From assembly GCF_035978755.1 (NCBI RefSeq), contig NZ_CP108414.1, positions 8,928,001 through 8,992,000 on the forward strand: DNA of 64,000 nt, given 5' to 3'. Each line of letters opens with the position of its first letter. The stretch's first letter is position 1. A program made the position numbers and the translations under genes. Shown one piece after another: positions 11,514 to 19,770 of the stretch. This DNA is from Streptomyces sp. NBC_01298. Its GTDB lineage: Bacteria > Actinomycetota > Actinomycetes > Streptomycetales > Streptomycetaceae. A model generated the notes under the pieces. That model had not been told where the DNA came from. It did not search any database and was given only the letters and a program-made list of their open reading frames with translations.

Positions 11514-14240
11514 TCAGATGAATCGCCACAGGTGGTCGTTGCTGCCGTTGTCGTCCCAGAGGACGGTCTGTGCTCCCTGGGCGGTGGAGGCGCCGGAGAC
11601 TCCGAGGACGCGGCCGCTGCTGGCGCACTGGATCCTGAAGGTGTCGCCGCCGCCGTGGCGCAGGCGCCACCGGTGGTCGGCGGCGCCGTCGTCCGCCCAC
11701 TGGACGATCCGGGCGCCGTTGGCGGCGGCGCCGTTCTCCACGGCGAGGACCTTGCCGCTGTGGGAGTTGCGCAGGCGCAGATGGCCGCCGGTGTCGACGA
11801 CGGCCGTCCAGAGATGGTCGGCGGTGCCGGTGTCGTCCCACTGGATGGCGAGGCCGCCGTCGGCGGTGGACATGTCCTTCACGCCGAGGACCCGCCCGCT
11901 GGCGACGTTCTGGATGCGCCTGGCGCCGTCGGGGAGGAACTGCCACTGTCCGGCGGGGGCGCCGGTGTCGGGTATCTGTACGGCTGCGGCGCCGTTGGCG
12001 GTGGAGCCGCCTTCGATGCCGAGCAGCTTGCCGGTGTGGACGTTCCGAAGCTTGTGGTAGCCGTTGCCGGCGTCGACGACGGTCCAGCGGTGGTCGGCGG
12101 TGCCGGTGTCGGCCCACTGGAGGACCGGGGCGTTGTCGGCGGTGGACATGTCCTTCACGCCGAGGACCTTGCCGCTGTTGAGGTTGCGCAGCCGCAGTGC
12201 GGTGCCGTCGACGAGGAGGAGCCAGTCGTGGTCGGCGGTGCCGGAGTCGGTCCACTGCAGAGCGAGGCCCCCGTCGGCGGTGGACATGTCCCGGATGCCG
12301 AGGACGAGTCCGCTGGCCGCGTTGACGAGACGGAAGCCGGGACTGTCGGTCCGCCAGTAGACGGTGTAGTTGAAGCCCTGGGCGTCGTGGAACGGGCCGA
12401 GTTCGACCTTCGTTCCGTTGGCGGTGGCCGCGAACGCGAGGGCGGTGCTGCTGGTCCGGGTGATCGAGGAGGGGTCCAGGACCGGGAGGGAGGACAGTGT
12501 GGTGCTGCCGTAGTTGCCGGCGAGGACGGCGGGGCCGTAGGTGATCGCCGCGACACCGGGGGTGTCGTTGGAGGCCTGGAGGGCCACGCGCATGGGGAGC
12601 TTCACGGTGACGGTGTCGCCGGAGGCCCAGGACCGGGTGAGCGTGGCGTAGGTGCCCGGACCGGCCGTGACGCTCTGGGCGACGCCGTTGACGCTGACGG
12701 TGGCGCCCGAGCTCCATCCGGGGATGCGGACGCGCATCGACCAGGTCCCGCCGGCGTCGCCGGTGACCTTGAGCGTCGTGGTGTCGTCTGCCGGATAGGA
12801 GGTGGTCTGGGTGACGGTGACGCCTCGCTGGGCCCAGTTCAGGACGGAGGGGAGGAACAGGTTCACGGTGAGGGTGGTGCTGCCGTCGTGGAAGTAGATG
12901 GAGTCCATCAGCTTGGTGTGGGACTCGACGCCCGTTCCCTGGCAGCACCAGAACGTGCCGTAGTCGGTGCTCCAGGTGCCGCCGCCCCACGCCGGGCCCT
13001 TGCCGCGGCGGCCGCCCGGGTTGAGGGGGGTGAAGTAGGTGACGTGTCCGTGCGGGTCGGCCGGGTTCTGGGCGCCGATGACGTGGTTGAGCAGCGCCTT
13101 CTCGTAGAAGTCGAAGTACGACGCCCGGCCGGGGTCCAGCTGCCACAGTTCTCGGGTCAGCTTGAGCATGTTGTAGGAGTTGCAGAGCTCGCAGGTGTCG
13201 GGGACGAGGAAGCCGGAGATGGCGTTCGGGGCCCGGAAGTGTTCCGCCTGGCTGTTGCCACCGATGGCGTAGGTGTGCGAAGTGGTGCAGATCGTCCACG
13301 CGTTGGCGGCGATGTCGCGGTAGCGGGTCGTCCCGGTGGCCTTGTACGCGCGGACGGCTCCGATCCACTTGGGTACCTGTGTGTTGGCGTGCAGACCGTT
13401 CAGTCGGTCCAGGTTCGCGGCGAGGGGGTCGAAGACCGCCGCATGGTCGAAGCGCTGGGCGGTGGTCAGCCAGCGTGCGTCGCCGGTCTGTTGGTGGAGG
13501 TCGGCCAGTACCTCGTTCATGCCGCCGAACTCGACGCCCAACAACGACTGCATCGTGCTCTGGCTGAGCGCGGCGGTGCGCCGGTCGACCCAGCCGGCGA
13601 GCGCGAGGAGTACGTCGCGGGCCTGCGTGTTGCCGATGAGGCGCCATACGTCGAGCAGGCCGGCCATGGTCTTGTGGACGCAGTAGTACGGCACGTTGCC
13701 GTTGGTCAGCGTGCCTGCTTCGAGGCTGTTGAAGTCGGCCTCGGGAAAGCCCGACAGGTAGCCGGCGGAGAAGCCCGCGGTGGAGTTGTTGGCCTGGCAC
13801 TTGGCGAGTTCGGCCACCATGCGGTCGGCCTTGTCGCGGCAGGTGGTGTCCCCGACCGCGGCGTAGGCCTGTGCCCATGCCGTGAGGAAGTGGCCCTGTA
13901 CGTGGGTGCGGAAGGGGAACGCCGGGTCGTCCCATCCTCCGGTCGGGGTCGCGGCGTTGGTGGAGAGCCGGTGGTTGGCGCGGAAGTTGTACAGCAGGCG
14001 GTCGACGTCGATGAAGCGGAGATAGGCCAGGGTGCGGTTCTGGTTGTCGAGCCATCGGCTGCTGGTGAGCTGGACCTGACCCAGGTCGAACGGGAACGCC
14101 GACACTCCGACGTCGGACCCGACCGGGGGCGTCTGGGCCGCGGCGGAGACGGTGTTGAGTACGGGGCCGACAGCCGCGGCCACGGCCGCGACGCCGGTCG
14201 CCTTGATCATGGCACGGCGGCCTAAGGGGGGAACCGGCAT
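11514..14240 (-). CDS. Secreted GH127-type beta-L-arabinofuranosidase with CBM13 domains
   Basis: The 908-aa protein starts at ATG 14240. Its N-terminus (GRRAMIKATGVAAVAAAVG) looks like a Tat signal. The large catalytic domain matches the GH127/DUF1680 family: VEFGGMNEVLADL with the glutamate, PDTCELCNSYNMLKLTREL and FWCCQGTGVESH supply the zinc-binding cysteines, one of which is the nucleophile. Two ricin-type beta-trefoil regions with repeated VLGVKDMSTADGG and QWxDxGTADHxW motifs fill the C-terminal 300 residues. The family releases beta-linked L-arabinose. An arabinose-type operator overlaps its promoter. Confidence 0.92.
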   Translation of the reverse strand: MPVPPLGRRAMIKATGVAAVAAAVGPVLNTVSAAAQTPPVGSDVGVSAFPFDLGQVQLTSSRWLDNQNRTLAYLRFIDVDRLLYNFRANHRLSTNAATPTGGWDDPAFPFRTHVQGHFLTAWAQAYAAVGDTTCRDKADRMVAELAKCQANNSTAGFSAGYLSGFPEADFNSLEAGTLTNGNVPYYCVHKTMAGLLDVWRLIGNTQARDVLLALAGWVDRRTAALSQSTMQSLLGVEFGGMNEVLADLHQQTGDARWLTTAQRFDHAAVFDPLAANLDRLNGLHANTQVPKWIGAVRAYKATGTTRYRDIAANAWTICTTSHTYAIGGNSQAEHFRAPNAISGFLVPDTCELCNSYNMLKLTRELWQLDPGRASYFDFYEKALLNHVIGAQNPADPHGHVTYFTPLNPGGRRGKGPAWGGGTWSTDYGTFWCCQGTGVESHTKLMDSIYFHDGSTTLTVNLFLPSVLNWAQRGVTVTQTTSYPADDTTTLKVTGDAGGTWSMRVRIPGWSSGATVSVNGVAQSVTAGPGTYATLTRSWASGDTVTVKLPMRVALQASNDTPGVAAITYGPAVLAGNYGSTTLSSLPVLDPSSITRTSSTALAFAATANGTKVELGPFHDAQGFNYTVYWRTDSPGFRLVNAASGLVLGIRDMSTADGGLALQWTDSGTADHDWLLLVDGTALRLRNLNSGKVLGVKDMSTADNAPVLQWADTGTADHRWTVVDAGNGYHKLRNVHTGKLLGIEGGSTANGAAAVQIPDTGAPAGQWQFLPDGARRIQNVASGRVLGVKDMSTADGGLAIQWDDTGTADHLWTAVVDTGGHLRLRNSHSGKVLAVENGAAANGARIVQWADDGAADHRWRLRHGGGDTFRIQCASSGRVLGVSGASTAQGAQTVLWDDNGSNDHLWRFI

Positions 14241-14344
14241 CGCGAACTCCGTGGTCCGTGAGAGATGGGGGCGCCGGGCACAAGGGCTGTTGGGCTTCGC
14301 CCGGCGGTTGCGAGGTCGGTGCTGCGGCCGCCTGCTGCGCATGA

Positions 14345-14372
14345 GTGTTAGCGCTCACAATTGACGTGTCAA
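14345..14372 (-). promoter_or_regulatory. GH127 promoter with overlapping LacI operator
   Basis: On the minus strand TTGACA (14372-14367) is followed after 16 bp by TAACAC (14350-14345), a plausible -35/-10 pair. The operator GTGTTAGCGCTCACAA (14345-14360) covers the spacer and -10, as expected for repression. It shares 15 identical bases with the araD operator. The rest of the 331-bp gap before GH43 shows no gene. Confidence 0.7.
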
Positions 14373-14571
14373 TACTTTCGACGGGCGGCGCCGACAAGGC
14401 CGGCCGGCGCACCGCGCACCGCGCGCAGCTGCTCCGGGCGGCCGATCCGCTCCGGCGGCGTGCATCGCGGCCACGTACACCGCGGTCACATGGGGTCGGC
14501 TGGGCGGGCGGTGAGTGCGAGCCGGCAGGTGGCGGACGTGGACCGCCACCTGGCCGCTGCATCAGCGGTGT

Positions 14572-16116
14572 TCAGGGCCTGCCCGGCGGTTGCTTCGGGC
14601 TCGGGCTCGGGATCGGGTACGTGATGTCGAACCACGCGAAGTGGGCTTGGCCGGTGGAGGGGCGGCCGTTGGAGGTGGCGTAGAGGCCGAGCTGGATGCC
14701 GGTGAACAGCGGGGTGAGGAAGGTGGCTTCGACGGTGGTCAGGTCCTGCCAGGCTCCGTCGGGTGTCGCGCGGGCGAAGGTGTGGCTGAAGCCGCGGATG
14801 CGGACCCGCAGGCGAACGGGGCCCGGGGGGACGGGAACGCCGGCCAGTACCTCGGCCCCGCGGCGGAGGCTGAGTCCTTCCGCGGTGCGGAGGAAGAGGA
14901 GATGGGTGTCGTCGTCGAGGACGACGGCGAGGCCCGCCTCCTCGTCCGGTGCGGCGGGGGCGAAGTGCAGTTCGGTGGAGACGTCGCAGTCGGGCTGTTC
15001 CTGGGGTCGGGCCAGGAGGGACGGGGTGGTGCGGTCGCCGAGGCGTTCGGGTCGGAGCTGGAGGCGGAGCCCGTCGCCGGTGGTCCAGAACCGCTCCGGT
15101 GGTGTGCGCAGGCTGCTCCAGTCCGCGCAGAGCATGGCGAAGTCGTCGTGGACGGGGCGGCGTGGGTCGGTGTGGGCGACGGGGGAGAAGACCGGCCAGC
15201 CCGCGTCCCAGGTGATCCGGCTGAGGAAGGTCTCGCGGCCGAGGGCGGAGCCGGGGCGGACGCCCAGGAGGACGGCCCGCCAGTCGCCGTACGGGGTTTG
15301 CACGAGGTCGGCGTGCCCGGTGCAGGTGACCGGCCCCTCGGCGGGTGGGAGCACCGGGTTGCCGGGGGCGCCCTCGTAGGGCCCGGTCACGTGATCGGCG
15401 CGGGCGGCCACCACGCTGTGGTCCACATCGGTGCCGCCCTCGGCGGTGAGCAGCAGGTAGCTGCCGTCGATCTTGTAGAGGTGCGGGGCTTCCGACCAGC
15501 GGGCGCCCGGGTGGCTTCCCGACCACAGGACGTGCTCGGGTCCCGTCAGCCGTCGTTCCTGGGGAAGGTATTCGCGCATCCAGATCTCGGTGCGGCCCGC
15601 GGCTTCGTCCACGACTCGTGCGGCGGTGAACCAGGCCCGGCCATCGCCGCCGTCCCCCTGCCCGTTGCCGTCGCCGTCGCCGTCGCCGTCGTCCGGCCCG
15701 TCGTCGAAGAACAGCGACGGGTCGAAGCCCTCGCCGTCCAGCCAGTTCGGCTGAGACCACGGCCCCGCCGGGTCGGTCGCCGTGACGACGAAATGGCCGG
15801 GGCCGTCCATCAGCGTGCAGACGAGATGGAAGACCCCGTCATGGTGCCGGATCGTCGGTGCGAACAGCCCCCGGGAGGGCTCGCACCCGTCGAGATCGAG
15901 CTGAGAAGCCCGGTCGAGCGCGGAGCCGATGCGCCGCCAGTTCAGGAGGTCGCGGCTGTGGAACACGGGAAGCCCCGGGAACCATTCGAAGCTGGACGTC
16001 ACCAGGTAGTAGTCCGCGCCCACGCGGCAGACGGACGGGTCGGGCCGGAACCCGGGCAGCACGGGGTCACCGAAGACGGGGTCACCGAAGACGGGATCAT
16101 CGAACGACGTGGTCAT
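14572..16116 (-). CDS. GH43 arabinofuranosidase/xylosidase, probably cytoplasmic
   Basis: The 514-aa protein starts at ATG 16116, overlapping the GH3 stop in ATGA. No signal peptide is evident. The five-bladed GH43 domain shows the catalytic aspartate in PGFRPDPSVCRVG, the middle aspartate near EGFDPSLFFDD and the acid glutamate in RWSEAPHLYKIDG. A C-terminal beta-sandwich (about residues 315-500) is typical of the xylosidase/arabinofuranosidase subfamilies. Two oddities are a GDPVF tandem repeat at the N-terminus and an Asp-Gly-rich insertion after the middle aspartate. With GH3 it likely trims imported xylo- or arabino-oligosaccharides. Confidence 0.92.
   Translation of the reverse strand: MTTSFDDPVFGDPVFGDPVLPGFRPDPSVCRVGADYYLVTSSFEWFPGLPVFHSRDLLNWRRIGSALDRASQLDLDGCEPSRGLFAPTIRHHDGVFHLVCTLMDGPGHFVVTATDPAGPWSQPNWLDGEGFDPSLFFDDGPDDGDGDGDGNGQGDGGDGRAWFTAARVVDEAAGRTEIWMREYLPQERRLTGPEHVLWSGSHPGARWSEAPHLYKIDGSYLLLTAEGGTDVDHSVVAARADHVTGPYEGAPGNPVLPPAEGPVTCTGHADLVQTPYGDWRAVLLGVRPGSALGRETFLSRITWDAGWPVFSPVAHTDPRRPVHDDFAMLCADWSSLRTPPERFWTTGDGLRLQLRPERLGDRTTPSLLARPQEQPDCDVSTELHFAPAAPDEEAGLAVVLDDDTHLLFLRTAEGLSLRRGAEVLAGVPVPPGPVRLRVRIRGFSHTFARATPDGAWQDLTTVEATFLTPLFTGIQLGLYATSNGRPSTGQAHFAWFDITYPIPSPSPKQPPGRP
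15649..15705 (-). repeat. Hexanucleotide repeat encoding an Asp-Gly insertion in GH43
   Basis: Repeats of GCCGTC on the plus strand encode DDGDGDGDGNGQGDGGDG-like residues between the second and third GH43 blades. The composition suggests slippage expansion in a surface loop. Confidence 0.8.
16061..16105 (-). repeat. 15-bp tandem repeat at the GH43 N-terminus
   Basis: ACGGGGTCACCGAAG occurs at 16061 and 16076, with a diverged third unit at 16091. It encodes GDPVF repeats directly before the conserved PGFRPDP. Confidence 0.85.
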
Positions 16117-18332
16117 GGAACGGGGACGATCTGGACCGGCACGGACAGCACCCGGTCGGCCACCGGGTGGCGTACGGGGCCCTCCAGAGTGAAGGAGCCC
16201 TGGAGCGGAAGATCGCCGCTGGACCGTCCGACGGCCACGCCGATCTCCCCGGGCTCCACTCTTCTGCGCAGGTCGAGCCCGGTGAACGAAGTCCGGTCGG
16301 CGTGGACGGAGAAGGTGATCCGGGCGGCCGCGCCCGGCCGCAGTTCGACCCTGGCGAATCCGGCGAGCCACCGCTGCGGCCGGACGACGGACGCCACGGG
16401 GTCCGAGAGGTACAGCTGCACCACCTCCGTCCCCGCCACCTCGCCGACGTTGCGCACGGTGACCGAGACGGAGACGGCCCCGTCCGTCGCGGCGACGGGA
16501 TCCACGGAGAGCTCCGAGCAGGTGAAGCTGGTCCAGCTCAGTCCGTGTCCGAAGGGGAACAACGGGGTCGGGTCCACCGAGCTCCAGTCGGAGTGCCCGC
16601 CGAGCCTCGCGTGCAGGTAGGTGCCGGGCTGGCCGCCGACCTGGCGGGGGATGGAGACGGGCAGCCGCCCGGACGGTTCCGCGGCCCCGCTGATGATCCG
16701 GGCCAGCGCCGTCCCGCCCTCCTCACCGGGGAAGAAGGCCTGCACCACGGCCGATGCGCGCTCGGCCAGCGTGCCGAGCGCGTAGGGCCGTCCGGAGACG
16801 AGGACCAGGACGGTCGGTACCCCGGAGTCCAGAACGGCGGAGGCGAGTGCGGCCTGGTCGCCGGGCAGGTCGAGGGTCTCGGCGTCGCAGCCCTCTCCGG
16901 AGGTGCCCCGGCCGAACATGCCGGCCCGGTCCCCGAGCACCAGGACGTTCACGTCCGGATCGTCCGCGGTCACCGTGAACCCGGCAGCGGTGAGCGCCTC
17001 GCCGAGCGTCGGGATCTCCAGCCCGAGGTCGCCGGGCAGCGCGACGTGGTTGGGGAAGGAGTAGCAGCCGAGGAAGGACTGGGGGTCGTCGGCGTACGGC
17101 CCGCTGACCGCCACGCGGCACGGTCGCAGCGGCAGGATGCCGTCGTTGGCGAGCAGCACGGTGGACCGTTCGGCCAGGAGCCTGGCCAGTGCCCGGTTCT
17201 CCGGCGGGTCGAGGTCGACCGGCTCGGCCTTGACGGGTTCCCAGTCGGGGTCGAGCAGGCCGAGTTCGGCCTTCTGTAGCAGGACCCGTTCCGCGGCCCG
17301 GTCGATGAGCTCCTCGGACACGGCTCCCGACCGGACGAGTCCGGTCAGCGGTTCGCCGTAGCAGCGGGCCGTGGGCAGCTCGACGTCGATTCCGGCGGTC
17401 AACGCCAGCGCGCCGGCCGCGCCCCGCGATCCGGTGACGCCGTGCCGGGTCTCCAGGAAGGAGACGGCGTAGTAGTCGGCGACGACCACACCGCTGAAAC
17501 CGAGCTCGCCTCTCAGTAGCTCGGTCAGCAGCCGTGCGTCGGCGGCCACCGGAACGCCGTCCACGTCGGTGTAGCTGTTCATCACCGACCGGGCGCCCCC
17601 CTCGTGCAGCGCCCGTACGAAGGGCTCGACCAGTACGTCGGCGAACTCGCGCGGCCCCGAGGAGACGGGGGCCATGTTCCGGCCGCCGCGCGAGGCCGAG
17701 TACCCGGCGAAGTGCTTGAGCGTCGCCACGATCCCGGCGCCTTCCAAGCCCTGCACGTAGGCGGTGCCGATCGCTCCGACGAGATAGGGGTCCTCGCCGA
17801 TGCACTCCTCGGTCCTGCCCCACCGGTAGTCGCGGACCACGTCGAGCACCGGAGCCAGCCCTTGGTGTACGCCGACCCGCCGCATCCCCGCGCCGATGGC
17901 GGCGGCCATCCGGCGCACGAGCCCGGGATCGAAGGATGCACCCCAGGCCAGCGGCCCGGGGAAGACCGTCGCCCCGAACGTCATGAACCCGGTCAGGCAT
18001 TCCTCGTGGGCGATCGCCGGGATCCCGAACCGGCCGGATCCGGTCACCTGCCGCTGGAGCGAGGCGAGCCGCTCCATCCCGGCCTCCGCGGTGATCGGCG
18101 CGGTGCCGTACACCCGGGTGAGCTGGCCGAGCCCGTGGGCGACGATGTCGTCGAGGCCGGGCGCGGTCTCGCCGGAATCGTCCTCCATCGGCGCGACCGG
18201 TGCGCCCGGATCCGAGGGCAGCGCCCAGAAGCCGGTGAGCTGCCCCGCCTTCTCCTCCAGAGTCATCCGTTTCAGCAGATCGGCGACCCGTACGGACGCG
18301 GGTATGAGGGGGTCGCGCCAGGGCTCGGGCAA
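16113..18332 (-). CDS. GH3 beta-glycosidase (beta-xylosidase or beta-glucosidase)
   Basis: The 739-aa protein starts at TTG 18332 behind TAGGAG. It has the GH3 N-terminal barrel (LAPVLDVVRDYRWGRTEE, GIVATLKHFAGYSASRGGRN), nucleophile aspartate in GVVVADYYAV, the alpha/beta sandwich (LVLGDRAGMFGRGTSGEG) and a fibronectin-III-like tail (FPFGHGLSWTSF onward). No signal peptide is seen, so it acts on imported oligosaccharides. Gene order LacI, GH3, GH43 beside a sugar importer resembles the bxl xylobiose locus of other streptomycetes, making beta-xylosidase the best guess. A MITE-like element sits 12 bp upstream of the start. Confidence 0.92.
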   Translation of the reverse strand: MPEPWRDPLIPASVRVADLLKRMTLEEKAGQLTGFWALPSDPGAPVAPMEDDSGETAPGLDDIVAHGLGQLTRVYGTAPITAEAGMERLASLQRQVTGSGRFGIPAIAHEECLTGFMTFGATVFPGPLAWGASFDPGLVRRMAAAIGAGMRRVGVHQGLAPVLDVVRDYRWGRTEECIGEDPYLVGAIGTAYVQGLEGAGIVATLKHFAGYSASRGGRNMAPVSSGPREFADVLVEPFVRALHEGGARSVMNSYTDVDGVPVAADARLLTELLRGELGFSGVVVADYYAVSFLETRHGVTGSRGAAGALALTAGIDVELPTARCYGEPLTGLVRSGAVSEELIDRAAERVLLQKAELGLLDPDWEPVKAEPVDLDPPENRALARLLAERSTVLLANDGILPLRPCRVAVSGPYADDPQSFLGCYSFPNHVALPGDLGLEIPTLGEALTAAGFTVTADDPDVNVLVLGDRAGMFGRGTSGEGCDAETLDLPGDQAALASAVLDSGVPTVLVLVSGRPYALGTLAERASAVVQAFFPGEEGGTALARIISGAAEPSGRLPVSIPRQVGGQPGTYLHARLGGHSDWSSVDPTPLFPFGHGLSWTSFTCSELSVDPVAATDGAVSVSVTVRNVGEVAGTEVVQLYLSDPVASVVRPQRWLAGFARVELRPGAAARITFSVHADRTSFTGLDLRRRVEPGEIGVAVGRSSGDLPLQGSFTLEGPVRHPVADRVLSVPVQIVPVP

Positions 18333-18344
18333 GGAGTTCTCCTA

Positions 18345-18504
18345 GGGGGTGTCTTGTCGATCGGGCCGGATCAGGGAGCGGCGTCTGGTGCCGTGCATCG
18401 CAAGGCGGAGGAGGCAGTCGATGCGGAGCATCGGCGAGTGACGACAACGCGGCGAGGCGCGGTGCCAGACACCGCGAGCCCGGCCTGATCGGCAAGACAC
18501 CCCC
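18345..18504. mobile_element. MITE-like 160-bp terminal-inverted-repeat element
   Basis: Ends GGGGGTGTCTTG (18345-18356) and CAAGACACCCCC (18493-18504) are perfect 12-bp inverted repeats. Similarity continues inward with few mismatches (about 23 of 25), and inner GCGGYGTCTGG arms and a central CGATGC-GGA-GCATCG hairpin complete the fold. The whole element can fold into one long stem. It carries no coding sequence and lies between the LacI 3 and GH3 genes, which share a strand. Elements with this type of end are common in streptomycete intergenic DNA as I recall. Confidence 0.75.
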
Positions 18505-18525
18505 TGGGGACTTCGACGACACGGC

Positions 18526-19539
18526 CTAGAGACGGGGCGGGGCGGTGGAGAGCCGGACCTTGAGCTCGGTCGAGAGCTCCATCCGGGGGCTGACCAGCGG
18601 CTGGCCGTCCAGGAGCTGGAAGAGCGTGCGGGCCGCGAGTCGGCCCATCTCCTCCAGCGGCTGGCGCACCGTCGTCAGTGGCGGTGACAGCCATTCGCAC
18701 ATCGGCAGGTCGTCGAAGCCGGCCACGCTGAGGTCCTGCGGGATGCTCAGCCCACCCTGCCGGGCGGCCTCGTAGACGCCCATGGCCTGCTGGTCACTGC
18801 CTGCGAAGACGGCGGTCGGCGGATCGGGCAGGGCGAGCAGCTCCCGGGCGCGCTGGAACCCGCCCTCGTGCTGGAAGTCGCCGAACCGGATCAGGTCGCG
18901 GTCGACCTCGATCCCGGCCCGCTCCAGCGCGGCCCGGTACCCGTCGATGCGGGCCTGGCTGCAGAGCATCTCCTTGCGCCCGCCGATCGCGGCGATCCGG
19001 CGGTGCCCCAGTTCCAGCAGGTGCTCCGTGGCGGCGAGGCCGCCCGCCCAGTTGGTCGCGCCGATGCTCGGCACACCGTTGCCCGGCAGGTCGATCGGGT
19101 CGATGACGACCAGCGCCACCCCGGCCTGTTCGACCTGGGCGCGCTGAGCCTGGGTGACCGAGGCGGTGACGAGGATGACGCCGTCGCTGTGGTGCAGGAC
19201 CGGCAGCGCGGCCCAGCTCGACGGCGTGGCCTCGCCCGGCGGGACGAGCGACACGACGGTGCCGACGCTCCGCTGGGCGCACTCGGCCTCGACGCCGCGC
19301 AGGATCTCCACCGCCCACGCGCTGTCCAGACCGCCGATGATCAGGTCGACCAGGCCTGACCTGCGGGCCCTGGCCTGCCCGCCGGGGTGGAGGTAGTTGT
19401 GGGAGCGCAGCAGGCCCTCGATCCGCTCTCGCGTCGAGGGCGCGACATCGGAGCGGCCGTTGACCACTTTCGACACGGTGGCCTGGGAAACTCCCGCCTC
19501 CGCGGCGATGAGGGCCAGGGTCGGACGCTGCTCGGTCAA
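18526..19539 (-). CDS. LacI-family regulator 3, probable xylan/xylobiose repressor
   Basis: The 337-aa protein starts at TTG 19539 behind GAGGAGAGAAG. The helix-turn-helix is LALIAAEAGVSQATVSKVV, followed by a hinge (HPGGQARARRSG) and a sugar-sensor domain (AATEHLLELGHRRIAAIGG, VAGFDDLPMCEWLSPPLTT). It is divergent from the ABC importer and upstream of GH3-GH43 on its own strand. The shared intergenic region contains CGAAACAGTTTCG, also found in related form at the GH10 promoter. By analogy to BxlR of other streptomycetes it is inferred to sense xylobiose or a related sugar. Confidence 0.88.
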   Translation of the reverse strand: MTEQRPTLALIAAEAGVSQATVSKVVNGRSDVAPSTRERIEGLLRSHNYLHPGGQARARRSGLVDLIIGGLDSAWAVEILRGVEAECAQRSVGTVVSLVPPGEATPSSWAALPVLHHSDGVILVTASVTQAQRAQVEQAGVALVVIDPIDLPGNGVPSIGATNWAGGLAATEHLLELGHRRIAAIGGRKEMLCSQARIDGYRAALERAGIEVDRDLIRFGDFQHEGGFQRARELLALPDPPTAVFAGSDQQAMGVYEAARQGGLSIPQDLSVAGFDDLPMCEWLSPPLTTVRQPLEEMGRLAARTLFQLLDGQPLVSPRMELSTELKVRLSTAPPRL

Positions 19540-19723
19540 CTTCTCTCCTCTGCGCGAACGGCTTGGGCTCACGACGGTTATCGCAAACTTTCGAAGAGTT
19601 TCCGGTCGGCGTGACCAGGTTGTCAAGCTCCAAGTGCGGTGCTGCCCAAGGGAAATCGGTAAGAAGGCTTGACCGGGGGGCCGCGCGTTCCTAGTTTGTG
19701 GCAGCACCGAATCGAGGATGTTG

Positions 19724-19736
19724 CGAAACAGTTTCG
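19724..19736. promoter_or_regulatory. Xylan-type operator at the importer promoter
   Basis: CGAAAC-A-GTTTCG is a perfect odd palindrome, 35 bp upstream of the binding-protein start. A looser related pair (CAAACT and AGTTTC near 19584-19602) lies nearer the LacI start. Confidence 0.75.
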
Positions 19737-19770
19737 AAGTCGAACCGCATTCCCCCACCCCGGAGGTCCC

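Noticed and set aside
10345..14562. A 1405-codon minus-strand frame over LacI 2 and GH127
   Set aside because: It is an Arg/Pro/His-rich shadow; LacI 2 on the plus strand and GH127 in another frame have clear domain motifs.
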